Positions 46,430 through 58,143 of a stretch of 64,000 bases of DNA are shown here, one piece after another; position 1 is the first letter of the stretch; every line of letters starts with the position of its first letter. Source of the stretch: Tetragonia tetragonoides (lineage: Eukaryota; Streptophyta; Magnoliopsida; Caryophyllales; Aizoaceae). The notes beneath the pieces were generated by a model. That model saw only the letters and a list, made by a program, of their open reading frames with translations, had not been told where the DNA came from and searched no databases. Location of the stretch: NCBI GenBank assembly GCA_038025085.1, contig CM076154.1, positions 26,775,501-26,839,500 of the forward strand, given 5' to 3'. Made by a program: the position numbers and the translations under genes.

Positions 46430-48915
46430 ATCGGCAAATGATGTTGTTCCTTATAAATTTGGACACTTGTTTGGAGGTAAGGACGGCATAGGACTGGGCT
46501 TCAACCCACTTGGTAAAATAGTCTATGGCTACTAGATGTATTCATGTCCTCTCGAGCCCTTTGGGGTGATCTTTCCAATGATGTCTATTCCCCATGCAGA
46601 AAATGGCCAAGGAGAGGTGAAGTTGTGGAGCATCGAGGGTGGCATATGCTGTAGGTTGGCTTATATCTGACACTTCTTTCACTTCTTAACGTAGTCGTAA
46701 CAATTCTTTTCCATAGTAGTCCAGTAATATCCCAGTCGTAGGAGCTTCTTGGAGAGCATTCGACCATTCATGTGTGGTCCACCACCCCATTGTGTACCTC
46801 GTCCATGATCTCTGCAGCTTTTTCGGCGTTCACACATCTGAGGTTTACCCCGTTGGGGGATTTCTTGTACAGAACCCCCTTGTATTCTATGTATTGCGCT
46901 GCTAAGAGATGGATGGCCCGTTGAGCTCTTACTGGGGCATCTTGAGGGTACACTCCTTTGGTGATGTAATTGGAGACGTCTTGGTACCAAGGATCTTCTT
47001 TGATCGGAGCCAAGGTGATTTCTGTGTCGAGGTTGTTGCAAAAGGCTGACTCGCTTCTTCTTTGTATACAAACATGCATCATGCTAACGGGATCGGGTAT
47101 GATAATCAAAGATGCTAGTTTGGATAGAGCATCCGCGAATTGATTGTCCTCTCGTGGGAGGTATGTGAAGGCTACCTCTTCAAAGTTGTCCAGTACCTTA
47201 TCCAAAAATTCCTGGTAGAGTGCCAGGCTTTCACTATGAACTTTCCACTTCCTAGAAACCTGATTGATGATCAGTAAGGAATCCCCAAAGATCTTGAGTA
47301 CTCTGATACCCAGGCCTACTGCTGCTTGGAGACCGATGATACATGCTTCATATTCGGCTGCGTTATTGGTGACCAGAAAGTCCAACTTTACCGAGATGGG
47401 CGTATGAGCTTCGTCTAGGGAAACTAGAAGTACTCCTGCATCGTAACCCTTTTGGTTAGATGCTCCGTCGAAATACATTTTCCAGCAATTTTCCTCGATT
47501 AGGGCCACGTCTTCGTCAGGAAAATCATATTGTTCGTCTTCCTTGGCCGTGTGAGTGGGGTGGTCAGCCAAGTATTCTGAAACTGCATGTCCCTTGATGG
47601 TCTTTGTGGGATCAAACTTAAGATCAAATTCAGACAACAACACAGCCCACCTTGCAATCCTTCCGCTTAAGAATGGTTTCTCGAAGATGTATATGAGGGG
47701 TTTCATCCTTGACCTTACTAGTACGGGATGGTTGAGCATGTAGTGTCTGAGTTTTTTGGTGGCCCAAACTAGTGCTAAGCAGGTATTCTCAAGGCTTGAG
47801 TACCAGGTTTCGTAGTCGATGAACTTTTTGCTTAAGTAGTATATTGCTCGCTCCTGATCTTTTGTGTTCTTGGCTAGCATAGCCCCCATGGCGGTGTCGG
47901 TCACTGTTTAATAAAGGATCAAAGGCAGCCCTTGCTTGGGAGGAGCAAGAATTGGTGGATTGGCTAGATAATCCTTAATCTTGTCGAACACCTCTTGACA
48001 TTGGTTGTCTCATTCAATCTTGACCCCTTTCTTCAGCTTCTTGAATATGGGCTCACATGTTATAGTGAACTTTGATATAAACCGACTTATGTATTGGAGT
48101 CGGTCGAGAAACCCCCTAATTTCTGTTTCATTCTTGGGCGGTGGCATCTCAACTATTGCTTTGATCTTTGATGGATCAATTTCAATTCATCTTTGACTGA
48201 CTACATAACCTAACAACTTTCCTGATGTGACTCCGAATGCACACTTTTGAGGGTTTAGTCGGAAGTTGTATTTGCGGAGTCTTTCAAAGAACTTGTGAAG
48301 TGCTTAAACATGACCGTCTCGATGCCTTGATTTCACAATCATATCGTCCACATAGAACTCAGCTTCTTTGTGCATCATATCATGTAATAAGATTGTAGAA
48401 GTCCTTTGGTAGGTTGGGCCTGCATTTTTTAACCCAAATGGCATGACTCTGTAGCAATAAGTTCCCTATGGAGTTATGAACGTTGTCTTGCTCATGTCTT
48501 CTTCAGCCATCTGAACCTGATTATACCCTGTGTAGCCGTCCATAAATGACAGTAGGGCGTATTCAGCTGTATTATCTACCAGGAGATCAATGTGAGGCAG
48601 TGGGAAATCATCTTTCGGGCTAGCTTTGTTGAGATCTCTGAAATCGACTCACATTCGGACCCGACCGTCTTTCTTTGGTATTGGAACCACATTGGCGATC
48701 CATTCGGGGTAATCGGATACCACAATAAACCTAGCGGCAAGCTGTTTCTGTACTTCCTCCTTAATTTTCAAGGCCCACTCTAGTCGGAGACGTCGCAGTT
48801 TCTGCTTAACCGGTTTAGCATCTGGGTATAAAGGGATTTTGTGCTCGGCTATGCTCCTTTCAATTCCTGGCATGTCTTTATAGGACCAGGCAAAGACATC
48901 TGTGTATTGCTTCAA
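46430..48915 (-). pseudogene. Element 2 RT, dual RNase H and truncated integrase
   Basis: RT motifs ADVFAWSYKDMPGIE-like, WIANVVPIPKKDGRVRM, SFMDGYTGYNQ and FYVDDMIV, then RNase H (VTDTAMGAMLA, YSSLENTCLALV) and the second RNase H (MYFDGASNQKGYD, NNAAEYEACIIG, FGDSLLIINQ). Integrase has HMNGRMLSKKLLRLGYYW and AIDYFTKWVEAQ but ends at NNIICR, before the second catalytic Asp and the Glu, where LTR B begins. Many stops occur, for example at 48647, 48314 and 47908. No function can remain. Confidence 0.85.
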
Positions 48916-49116
48916 GAGTTCAACAAATTGCTCACGTTCCTGTGCAGTTAGGGATAATCCAATTCTTACTTCACGAGGTTCGCTTTCATTGCTTAAATTA
49001 ATTAATTATGTTTCCTCCACAATAGAGGTCTTTTGTTCATGATTATTTACTGCTTTTAGGAGCTCTTTGGGCAACTCGTTTTCATCATTGGGTTTATCAA
49101 CAGCTAAACAAGGCGG

Positions 49117-50115
49117 CTAATAAGCAGAAAGATTTTTCATTTTATTGACATTAGAATCGAAAACAACAAGAAAGGGGTCTAAACCTCCCTTCACATTGAC
49201 ACTAGACTTAGAAAAAGTAGAGGGGACATTTCCCGATCCTGACTCATACCTAGGACCTATGCTAGACACTGACTCTGACTGATCCATCATTGGTCCTTCT
49301 CCAGTGGATATTGTGACCTTTCGTCCGTTCGGGCCTGTCCAGCTTATTTCTTTGCGCCACCCCCTTGTAATGTCTTCAGTAGTATATATTAGGTCTGCAG
49401 GGTTGAAATTGCGGTCATTGAGAGCCATCACTTCTTCATCTACCTTAGGAGCTTCAACCATTCCGCTTTGTCGACCGAACAAGAGGCCCAACAACTGGTT
49501 ACCCAGTGCTCTGGTCCAATCTTGACTTGCGGGCTCAAAGGGGTGTTGTGGCTCCTCCCCCAACTGATTGCAGTCTCGGAATATTTCAAAACCTGGATGT
49601 GTGACCCTGGTTTCTTCATTATAGTACGGCTCTGGGAAGCCGTAGTACGGGCAGTAGTCTCCTTCCGTGATGAACTGACCATTTAGTGTGTGGCTATAAG
49701 GTGAGATGACATGTTTCCCCTTGAATTGTTTCCTTTGCTTCAGACCTTGGTCTCGGATTTCTTTGTCAGTAGGCTCGTATCCGAGTCCGAAAGAGTTATT
49801 TTTGGGCTCAAATTTGAAAGTAGTGGGCCCTTGTCCATTTCTTCCCAGACCCATACCGGGTATGTAACCTTGTTTTTTGAGGAAACCATTAACATGAGGG
49901 TTTGAGTGTGGTATGAAGGGCGCTTGATCCATTTCAAGCTGCGGTTCATACCTTCGCACTTTGATCTTGAATATGTGGCATTTCGGGGGAGAGACCGTCC
50001 CGGAATTGATAATAGATTGAATGTCGTACTTCAAACGATAACATTGTTCGGTGAGATGGCCAAAATATCTGTAGTATAGGCAATAGAGGTAATGATCTTC
50101 CTCTTCTACCCACAC
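49117..50115 (-). pseudogene. Element 2 knuckle 2, G-patch-like and linker region
   Basis: It starts with a decayed second zinc knuckle (YCLYYRYFGHLTEQC, two cysteines lost), then a G-patch-like GMGLGRNGQG, then GLGYEPT, HTLNGQFITEGDY and YGFPEPY as in element 1. No protease active site is present between the knuckle and the G-patch-like part. The frame is open for 332 residues. Confidence 0.65.
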
Positions 50116-50127
50116 CCCTTCTAAGAA

Positions 50128-50946
50128 CTATAAATCCCCACGGCAAAGTGGAGCAGTCATGACGTCATAAATTGGCAATGGTAGAGGTGTGAACTCGCTG
50201 ATGGGGATGCTTGGTCTCTCCCTTGACAACCAATGATGCGCGGGCCACATTGTTCCCTCATCAATGAAGGCTTGGATTCTGCTCCTCCAGTCCCTGCAGT
50301 CATTGGTGTGGTGTCCGCAGGCTCGACAATACTCGCAATAAACACTTGGATTTCCATTTTCTAGGACGAGCTCATATGTTGGTCCTACTGGGTTTATATA
50401 GCCATATGCCCTCATTTGTTGAAAAATGCGTTCTTGAGGCCAACGGGGTTGGCCTTGATCTCGGACCAGCTTGTTCCCTTCTAGGAACTTAATTCTCCTT
50501 TCCAACTCAACAACTGTTTTCTACAGCTCTTTAATCTCTGAGTGATAGACCATCACATATTGAGTTAGGTGCTCAATATTGTCTTGCGATTCAGCAATAG
50601 CTTGGATTGGCTTGTTTGCGCTTCTATACCTGATGTGACGTGGTGTCTCGTCTAGATCAAGGCCTGCTTGGATTTTGACCTCTCGGAACGATCGATCCAA
50701 TTGTTCTTCCAGATCAAGGGATTCATCTTGAGTATCTAGCACTGATTCTCTCAAAGTTTCACGAACTGGATATGTGGTTGTCACAAAATGAGTCTTGATC
50801 CTCTTAGCATTCTGACCCATTTCTGACCCTGGCGTGAGAGGAGATTCTTCCTGTGTATCTTCACTTGAGGACCGCTTGATGGATTCTGGCATGATCCGAA
50901 TGAATAAATGACCACTTAGAACCAAAAGAAACCACGAGACTCTCAT
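50128..50946 (-). pseudogene. Element 2 gag-like ORF without capsid
   Basis: Likely start at MPESIKRSSSE (near 50892), then charged helical sequence, a stop at 50521-50523, a second helical part (VELERRIKFLEG) and an intact CX2CX4HX4C knuckle (CEYCRACGHHTNDC, about 50296-50337). The capsid domain present in element 1 is absent. A TAA (or similar) stop at 50128 separates it from the next part. Confidence 0.65.
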
Positions 50947-51949
50947 CTAATGAAAAATTGACCCACACATAGAAAATACATTGTCCTAGAAAGAAAAGTC
51001 CTTAAGCCTAAATGACCAAATATTTCCCTAATATCCAAGGAAAATAAAGTCAATGAACGAAAATAAGAAAAATAGAAAAAGATGACTATCCTAATTTTAT
51101 TTTCCTAGACTCAAAGAAAATGAAAAATGGGATAAAATAAAAAGAGAATTCCGGTCAATTTTTTTTTTTTTTTTTTTATATTTTTTTCGATTTTTCGGCA
51201 TTTTTTGGTTTTACCGTTTTTTTTTTTCGATTTTTTTTATTTTTTTTGATTTTTTTATTGGACCGAATCTGAATTACATCAAAAGAAAAAAGAAAATACA
51301 GAAATAAGAAAAGGGGGAGGGGAAAATTGAAAGACTGACTCTTTTGTTTTGTTTTTTTTACTAAAAAGATCCTAGAAATTGTTCATGACTTTTAGAATAA
51401 ATCATTGGGAAAATGATGAGTGTTCATTGAATTTGAGTTCTCGCACCATCTTTGGGCACTAGGAACTAGCTAAAAATAAAAGAAAAGACTCCTAGCACGT
51501 AGGTACATGTTCGCATATAATCACGCGATTCATGCATTATAACAACGCAATTTATAGGCAAACACGTGATCAGACGGGCATTACAACGACACATGCACAA
51601 CAAGCAAGCAGATGCACGAATGTGGGTTAAAGGCTTTTGGCTCCTGTGAGGTTACCATGACAAATTACAACTTCCATTTGGCAGATGGTCGACACATCGA
51701 TTGTAATTCTTTTCATCAACAAAGGATTGATGAGTCATGGGTGAGGAAGCTTCGATTTGCACGATAGCACAACTGTATATTCCTTTAGATATACGCGTTG
51801 TCTACGAGTTGCGGCAAAAACTTCCTCGAGGGTCGATAAGGGTCAAAAGGTTGTGCCAAGGCACATGCAAATGATGCAAACATATATGGAACATGTTATT
51901 TAAACAATTAAGCAAACTTGACTTTCGAGTCTCGCCCTCTTAAATAAGT
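50947..51949. other. Element 2 leader, no gene
   Basis: AT-rich leader between the primer site and the first ORF. It has a T-rich low-complexity block (51160-51255) and no supported coding sequence. Confidence 0.5.
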
Positions 51950-51967
51950 CCCCAGTGAAGTCGCCAC
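51950..51967 (-). other. Primer binding site of element 2
   Basis: Directly after the LTR end (CCTTACA on the minus strand) comes GTGGCGACTTCACTGGGG. TGGCGACT..ACTGGGG-type primer sites are known from Tat/Ogre elements. It identifies LTR C as the 5' LTR. Confidence 0.75.
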
Positions 51968-53249
51968 TGTAAGGACCCGGGATTTTCACCAATCCTTTTG
52001 TTTCCCCGGAGTGTGTCCTTATAGAAAATTTGTCAATTGGGGGCTTAAATAAGTTCAAGGGACCATCGAGTTAGAAAAGGTTTTGAAAAGACTTGAATTG
52101 AATAAAAACCATGAAAGAGGTCAAAAATCTGCTATCGGTGTTTTATCAAAGGGACAAACCGAACGGACAACCCAATAGCGCGAAAAGTGATTTGATCATG
52201 TTTTTAGAAAGACTCCCGCTTATATAAAGCATATAAGTAACCATGAATAATAGGTTCGGGGAAGAAGGTACGAGGTGAGAAGGTGTTAGGCACCCAACTC
52301 GCCCGTTTATGACGGCCTCTACTAACTCAAGTTTGCTTAACAATTTAAACACATAATTCCCATGCAAAACCGGATTAACAACCTAGACTTAGACTATTAA
52401 TTGGTTCATCACAAACATCACAATATATATTTTAACCCTTATTTAGACATGCAACTGATTGACAAGTTGAGCAGCACAACGATTATACAGACAATATTTA
52501 GGAAGCAATAAAACGTTATTCTAGCATGATATCTACATTATGACTACTGGAAAATAAATAAATAACAATTAATTTAATTTGAGCCCTCAGTAATTTGTAC
52601 CTGAACTGTATGCTATATTTGACAAGAATAGTAAAAATACATCTCTAGTTTTAGAAGAAAGAGGGGGAAGCTCAGGAGTACTCAACTGAGAATAGAGGTC
52701 GCCAACTGTAGGCTGTGTGTTTTGCACTGAGGGTGAGGGGTTGTCTATATAGGCGTGGAAAAGTAGGGTTGTACGGTCGAATTTGAGCTGAAAAATGAGA
52801 CGGGCTCGAAAAATGAGCTGGGCCCGAAGGAAAATGCAGCGCCGCTAGACAAGGCCGCTAGCGACGGTGGTCATTTTCCAGGGCCGCTGACGGCTGTCAG
52901 TAGCCAGCTGGATGATGTCATAATGACGTCATCCAGCCTGTTTTTATTTTTCGGGGAATTTTTTATGTTCCGAAAAATATGAAAAGACTGTTTTGCCCCT
53001 GAACGGTAAAAGACGGTTTTACCCCAAAATCACAACTTGGCGACCGAGAGTCGAATGAGGCATGAGACATGTCGTTGAAAAGCTCTTGAACGGGGCTTCT
53101 GAATGGAATGGAATAAAGGAGTGTGTGGAGGAAAAACCTGAGACCTTATTTTAACTATTAAAGCAAAATAGCAATTCAAGCTTAAAAATTACTCCTTTCA
53201 TCATCGGGCTTTTGCGGAGAAATCTGAAGACGCTTTTTTGGCGTCTACA
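51968..53249 (-). repeat. LTR C (5' LTR of element 2)
   Basis: TGTAAGGACCCGGG to GGCGTCTACA on the + strand. The minus-strand TATA-type box CCTATATAGACAACCC lies at about 52745. The palindrome region (52835-52880) is decayed compared with LTRs B and D. The primer site lies at its left side. Confidence 0.9.
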
Positions 53250-53473
53250 TACCCTTGGACTAAAAATCGAAGGATTTTGATCATTTATCTAACGATAATA
53301 TTTTTATTGTGTAACCTACAGCACGGGGTCTCCTTCGACTAGAAAGTCGAAGGACATTTATTGTGTGACCTACAGTATAAGGTCAATTTCTCGGTCAAAT
53401 AAACTGGGGAAAGTATTACCGTTTACATCTAACTGATTGTCACCTCATTCAATTTGCCTGTTATGTTGCCATC
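53250..53473. repeat. Hairpin-rich tandem array (right part) and spacer
   Basis: It continues the array broken at 40701: GGACTAAAAATCGAAGG, then GTGTAACCTACAGCAC and TTCGACTAGAAAGTCGAA. After about 53390 the array ends and unique sequence leads to the LTR-like start at 53474. Confidence 0.85.
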
Positions 53474-53527
53474 TGTAGACACCGAAAATTGTGTCTATGA
53501 TAAGTCCCCATAAAAACCCGATGATGA

Positions 53528-54660
53528 GTACTGTTCCATTGAATTCATCTACTCCTTCGACTGTGTCAGAATCACCACGGATGGTGGCCTCGCCGGAAGT
53601 ACAGGTAAATTCATCGTCTGTAGCTACTTTTGCTGCAATTTCGTCTAATCGTATTGCCACTGGTTCGATGAAATTAAAGTTCATACCACCTGTGATTAAG
53701 GACAGGAAACCTATTGAAAAATTATTGAAACCTGAAATTGAAAAGGAGAACAAGAAATGGGCTACTTCTTTGATTGGTTTTGTGCTTGTGGATGCACCTT
53801 TTTTCAGTTAAATGGAGAAATATGTTGCTTCTCATTGGAATTTTATGTCTACTCCTAAATGTTTTCTTCATGAGGAGGGGTACTTCATTTTTAAATGTAA
53901 TTCTGAAGTGGATATGGATGAAGTACTTGCTCGAGGACCTTATGCTTTTAACTCTAAGCCATTTATCCTTCTTGAATGGCATCGTGACTTCAAAATGGAT
54001 CCGTCCTCATATAGAATTGTGCCTCTTTGGATCTAATTTCCAAATTTGCCTCTGCACTGTTGGTCCTTGGATTCTCTTAGTAGGTTGGGAAGTTGTTTGG
54101 GAAAACCTTTACAGGTTGATAGAGTCACTGCTGATCAAGACATGATCTCCTTTGCACGTCTTCTTATAGATGTGGATATTACTATACCATACCCTTCTGA
54201 GGTTTGGTTCCAGGATGATGAGGGAACAATGGTGAAACAGACTGTACAATTTGAATGGAAGCCTGCATTTTGTTAGACTTGCAGGAAGTTTGGACACCTA
54301 GCTTCCCATTGTGGTGCAAATGCTACTACACAACCTACTGCAATTCAGGGTAATCCTGGTAACAGAAATGCCAGGAATAGAAGAAGAAGGAATGTTTGGA
54401 GGCCAAGACAAGGTACTGGTACTCAAACTCCTTCAGCTCCTATGAGTGCAACTGATGCCAATGCTGCACCAATTCTAGAGAACAAAAATTCCAGTTGATA
54501 AATATGCACAAATCTATTGAGGAAATGTGATGGGAAAGCCGAGAACAACAGCCACAAACTACAGTTCCTACAAGGAACTCCTTTGCTGTCCTACTGGACA
54601 CTATGGTGCAGGATGCTAGTGTTGGCTCTCCTGTTGAATCAAATACAGGACAGGGTATAT
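53528..54660 (+). pseudogene. LINE ORF1 (DUF4283 plus zinc knuckle)
   Basis: RNA-binding ORF1 protein of plant L1 elements. The DUF4283 part runs from WATSLIGFVLVDAPFF through FMSTPKCFLHEEGYFIF to FARLLIDVDITIPYP, followed by the knuckle TCRKFGHLASHC, whose first cysteine is followed by a stop (TAG near 54274). A TAA at 53809 and shifts near 54040 also break it. Confidence 0.85.
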
Positions 54661-54781
54661 AAGTGATCTTGCAATCACCTATTATTGCTTTTGGCAGGAA
54701 CTCTGGGATTGCAGTGTCTTTGGAGAGAGACAAGGGAATGGAGGGACCTGGGACCAGACCTCCAGATCCAAGCTCTTCCAC

Positions 54782-57700
54782 ATGAGGATTCTATTATGGA
54801 ATGTGAGAGGGCTAAACAAGCCCCAGAAGCAAAGGGAGGTAAAAAAGTTTATAATTAAGCATAGTATCTCCTTAGCTATATTAGTGGAAACTAGGGTTAA
54901 ATATGCTAAAATTAACAAGGTTGCTGCACATCTATTTAGTCACTGGTCTCATTATTGTAACCATGTTCACTCTAACAATGGTAGAGTCTGGATATTATGG
55001 GATCCTTCAGTCTTGAGGATTGTTGTTGAACAAGATTCTGATCAGTTTCTGCACTCTAGAGTTGAATTAATGAATGGAGAGAATTTCTTTATTACTGCAA
55101 TTTATGCTAGGAACTGTCCTATAGCTCGTGACAGATGTTGGCAGGATATTATTTGTTTGGGAGGTAACATATCCACTCCTTGGATAATTGGAGGGGATTT
55201 CAACTCCACCCTTCATATTTCAGAAAGTTTACAAGCTGGCAACAGGTTCTCTGGAACTGAAGAGTTACAACTCTTATTTTCTTCTTTGGGTGTAGAGGAT
55301 ATTAGAAGCACTGGCCCTGAGTTTACTTGGTGCAATAAACAAGATGCTGATGACAGGGTTTATAGCAGAATTGATCGGGTCTTTGGCAATGGGGACTGGT
55401 TTTCTACATATCCCACTACTGAAGTTGAATTCTTGGCTCCTTGTATCTCTGATCATGCTCTTAGGATCTTACATTTCAAGAAGGATGAACAATTGGGGAA
55501 AAAACTTTTTAGGTTTTTTAATGCTTGGATCTCTAATGAGTCTTTGAAAGATATAGTGATTGATGATTGGCATTTTAATGGAGCAGGTTCTAATATGTAC
55601 AAATTGTTGAACAAACAGAAAGCTGTCAAGGCTAAGCTGAAGACCTTTAATCTGCATTGCACAAATATAGATGCAAGGGTGAAAACTGCTAGGCTTGCAG
55701 TAGAACAAATTCAACATTCCCTTGCGCATAATCTGTTTGATAACTCTTTGATTGAACAGGAAAAGTTTGCTACTGCACATTTAGAGAAACTTTTATTAGA
55801 AGAGGAGCATTTTCTTAGACAAAAGTCTAGAATATCCTGGGTGAAGGCTGGAGATGCAAACACAAAATATTTCCATGCATGTGTTAAAGCTAGGGGAGCA
55901 AATAATAAGATTATATCTATCCATACCAGTGCAGGGGTGAGACTCACTCAGCCTGCAGCTATTCAGAAGGAGTTTCAGAGTTTTTTCCAAGGGTTAATGG
56001 GATCAGCTGCAGAGGAAATCCCTTCTATTGACCCTCAAATTGTTTCAAATGGTCCTATTTTATCAATTCAGCAGTAGATTGATTTGTGTGCAGAATTCTC
56101 CCCTCAAGAAATTAAACAAGCTCTTTGGGAGATGGATGGAGATAAGGCACTAGGTCCAGATGGTTTTACTGCAGCTTTCTACATGTCTTCCTGGGATACT
56201 GTGGGAATGGACATTGTTAAGGCTATTCAAAGCACTCTACATTCAGGTAAAATCCTTAAGGGCTTGAATTGTGCATCTATTACTCTGGTGCCAAAGAAAG
56301 ACAATCCTATGTATGTAAGTGACTATAGACCTATTGCCTGCTACAATGTTCTTTACAAAATTATGTCTAAAGCACTTGCAAACAGATTGTGTGAGGTTCT
56401 TGATACTATTATTAGCCCAGAACAGTCAGCTTTTGTTAAAGGGAGATTTATTGGAGATAATGTTGTGTTGGCTCATGAATTAATTAAATTCTATGGTAGG
56501 AAACGGCTCTCTCCTAGGTGCACTATGAAAGTTGATTTGAGGAAAGCCTATGACTCCATTGAGTGGAGTTTCCTTGAGCAAGTCCTGATTAGACTTCAGT
56601 TTCCTATACAATTTGTCAACTGGTTGAAAATGTGTATTTCCACAGTTAGTTGTTCTATTTTATTTAATGGAGTGCCTTTAGCACCATTTGAAGCTAAGAG
56701 AGGGTTGAGGCAGGGAGATCCAATTTCTCCTTATCTCTTTATGATAGTTATGGAGTATTTATCCAGGAGTCTGAGAGAGATAAAGAACAAACCTGGCTTC
56801 AAATTTCACCCTAGATGCAAGAAATTTGCCCTGGTTCACAGTATTTTTGCAGATGATCTCCTGCTTTTCTCTAGAGGTGACCTTACCTCTGTACAACTTC
56901 TGTTTGACCAATTCAAACTCTTTTCGAAAAGCTCTGGGTTGTGTGCAAATGTTAATAAGTCAGAGGTTTATTTTGTTGGAGTGATAGACAGTGATCAAGA
57001 CAATATTTTTCAGTGTCTGGGAATGAAAGCTGGTGAACTTCCTTTCAGATATCTTGGTATCCCACTTACATCAAAAAGACTGAATGTGGGATATTATGAT
57101 CCACTGATTCAGAAACTTACTAATAGAATCCAATCTTGGACAACAAAGTTTCTGTCATATGCAGGTAGATAGCAACTGCTCAAATCAGTGTTCTTTGCTA
57201 TGAACAATTACTGGACACAATTTTTTACCTACCTGTGTCAGTGATACATCATATAGAGCAACTATGTAGAAGGTTTCTCTGGACTGGGTCTGCGAATCCT
57301 AGTAGTAGAGCTCTAGTTGCTTGGCATGACTTATGTGCCCCTGCAGCTCAAGGTGGTCTTGGCATTTTTGATTTTGTGACATGGAACAAAGCTACCCTTG
57401 GAAAGCTACTTTGGGATGTGCAGCATCATAAGGAGAAACTTTGGGTGAACTGGATCAGTGCTTATTACATAAAGCGAGGATCTTTCTGGTCAGCCACAAA
57501 GCCTGCACAAGCCTCTTAGCTTATATAGAAGGTGTTTGATCTGAGGAGTGAGTTATCTGAGTATGTTCTGAACGAGAGGAATGCAAAATACAAAATGGCA
57601 CATGTGTATAAGAATCTGAAGCCTACTGCAGACAAGAAAGCCTGGACAAAATTGGTTTGGTGCTCTCTGTCAGCTCCAAAATGAAAATTTATTTTATGGT

Positions 57701-58143
57701 TGTCTGTTCTTAACAGATTACCTACATGGAAGAACTTGCAGAAGATTGGATTCCAAGGTCCTAGTATATGCGTGTTGTGTAGTTGTGCGAAAGTAACTCA
57801 GGCACATTTGTTCCATGAATGTCGCTTTACAAGATTGATTTGGGAAAAGATGCAGGGTTGGCTGTAACAGCAACAAGCTGCAACTAGCTGGGAGAACAGA
57901 TTAGCCTTAGCTAGTACTCAGGCAAGGAGTAGAACTCCAAAAGAAAAAATTGGATCTGCTCTATTTTCTGCCATTGTTTACTTCATATGGAGAGAGAGGA
58001 ACACTTGGATTTTTCAGGGGACAAAGCAAGATCACAAGTCAATCACGAAGCAGATCATCTCTATGCTTCACATCCGAGGAGCTGCTATAAAAGACAAGAA
58101 AATTCAGAAGTTTTTCATTGAATACCTGAAATATTTTGTTTGA
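54782..58143 (+). pseudogene. LINE ORF2 (endonuclease, reverse transcriptase, zf-RVT)
   Basis: Endonuclease motifs ILLWNVRGLN, VETRVKYAK, GGDFNS and SDHA in the first 230 residues. RT motifs GPDGFTAAFY, YRPIACYNVLYKI, SAFVKGR, KVDLRKAYDSIEW, GLRQGDPISPYLF and FADDLLLFS. The end has zf-RVT (LCSCAKVTQAHLFHEC) and finishes at TGA 58141. The frame is broken by TAG at 56076 between endonuclease and RT, TAG at 57170, a frameshift near 57228, and stops at 57518, 57682 and 57866. Few changes would be expected in a young copy, so it is fairly recent but inactive. Confidence 0.9.

Larger units (their letters stand above)
40702..53249 (-). mobile_element. Element 2: full-span Tat/Ogre-type LTR retrotransposon, 12.5 kb
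   Basis: Bounded by two similar LTRs (A, 40702-41935, and C, 51968-53249) in the same orientation. On the minus strand the order is LTR C, primer site, gag-like ORF, RT, RNase H, second RNase H, truncated integrase, an LTR fragment, an antisense gene on the + strand, tandem repeats, polypurine tract and LTR A. It interrupts the hairpin array exactly at a unit. Flanking pentamers CACCT and TACCC match at only 3 of 5 positions, so the duplication has decayed or the ends have been altered. Confidence 0.85.

Noticed and set aside
24644..53527. LTR 1 and the LTR starting at 53474 as the two LTRs of element 1
   Set aside because: Their ends and sequences differ and they appear to face opposite ways (TATA boxes on opposite strands). 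Element 1's own LTRs are therefore not identified.
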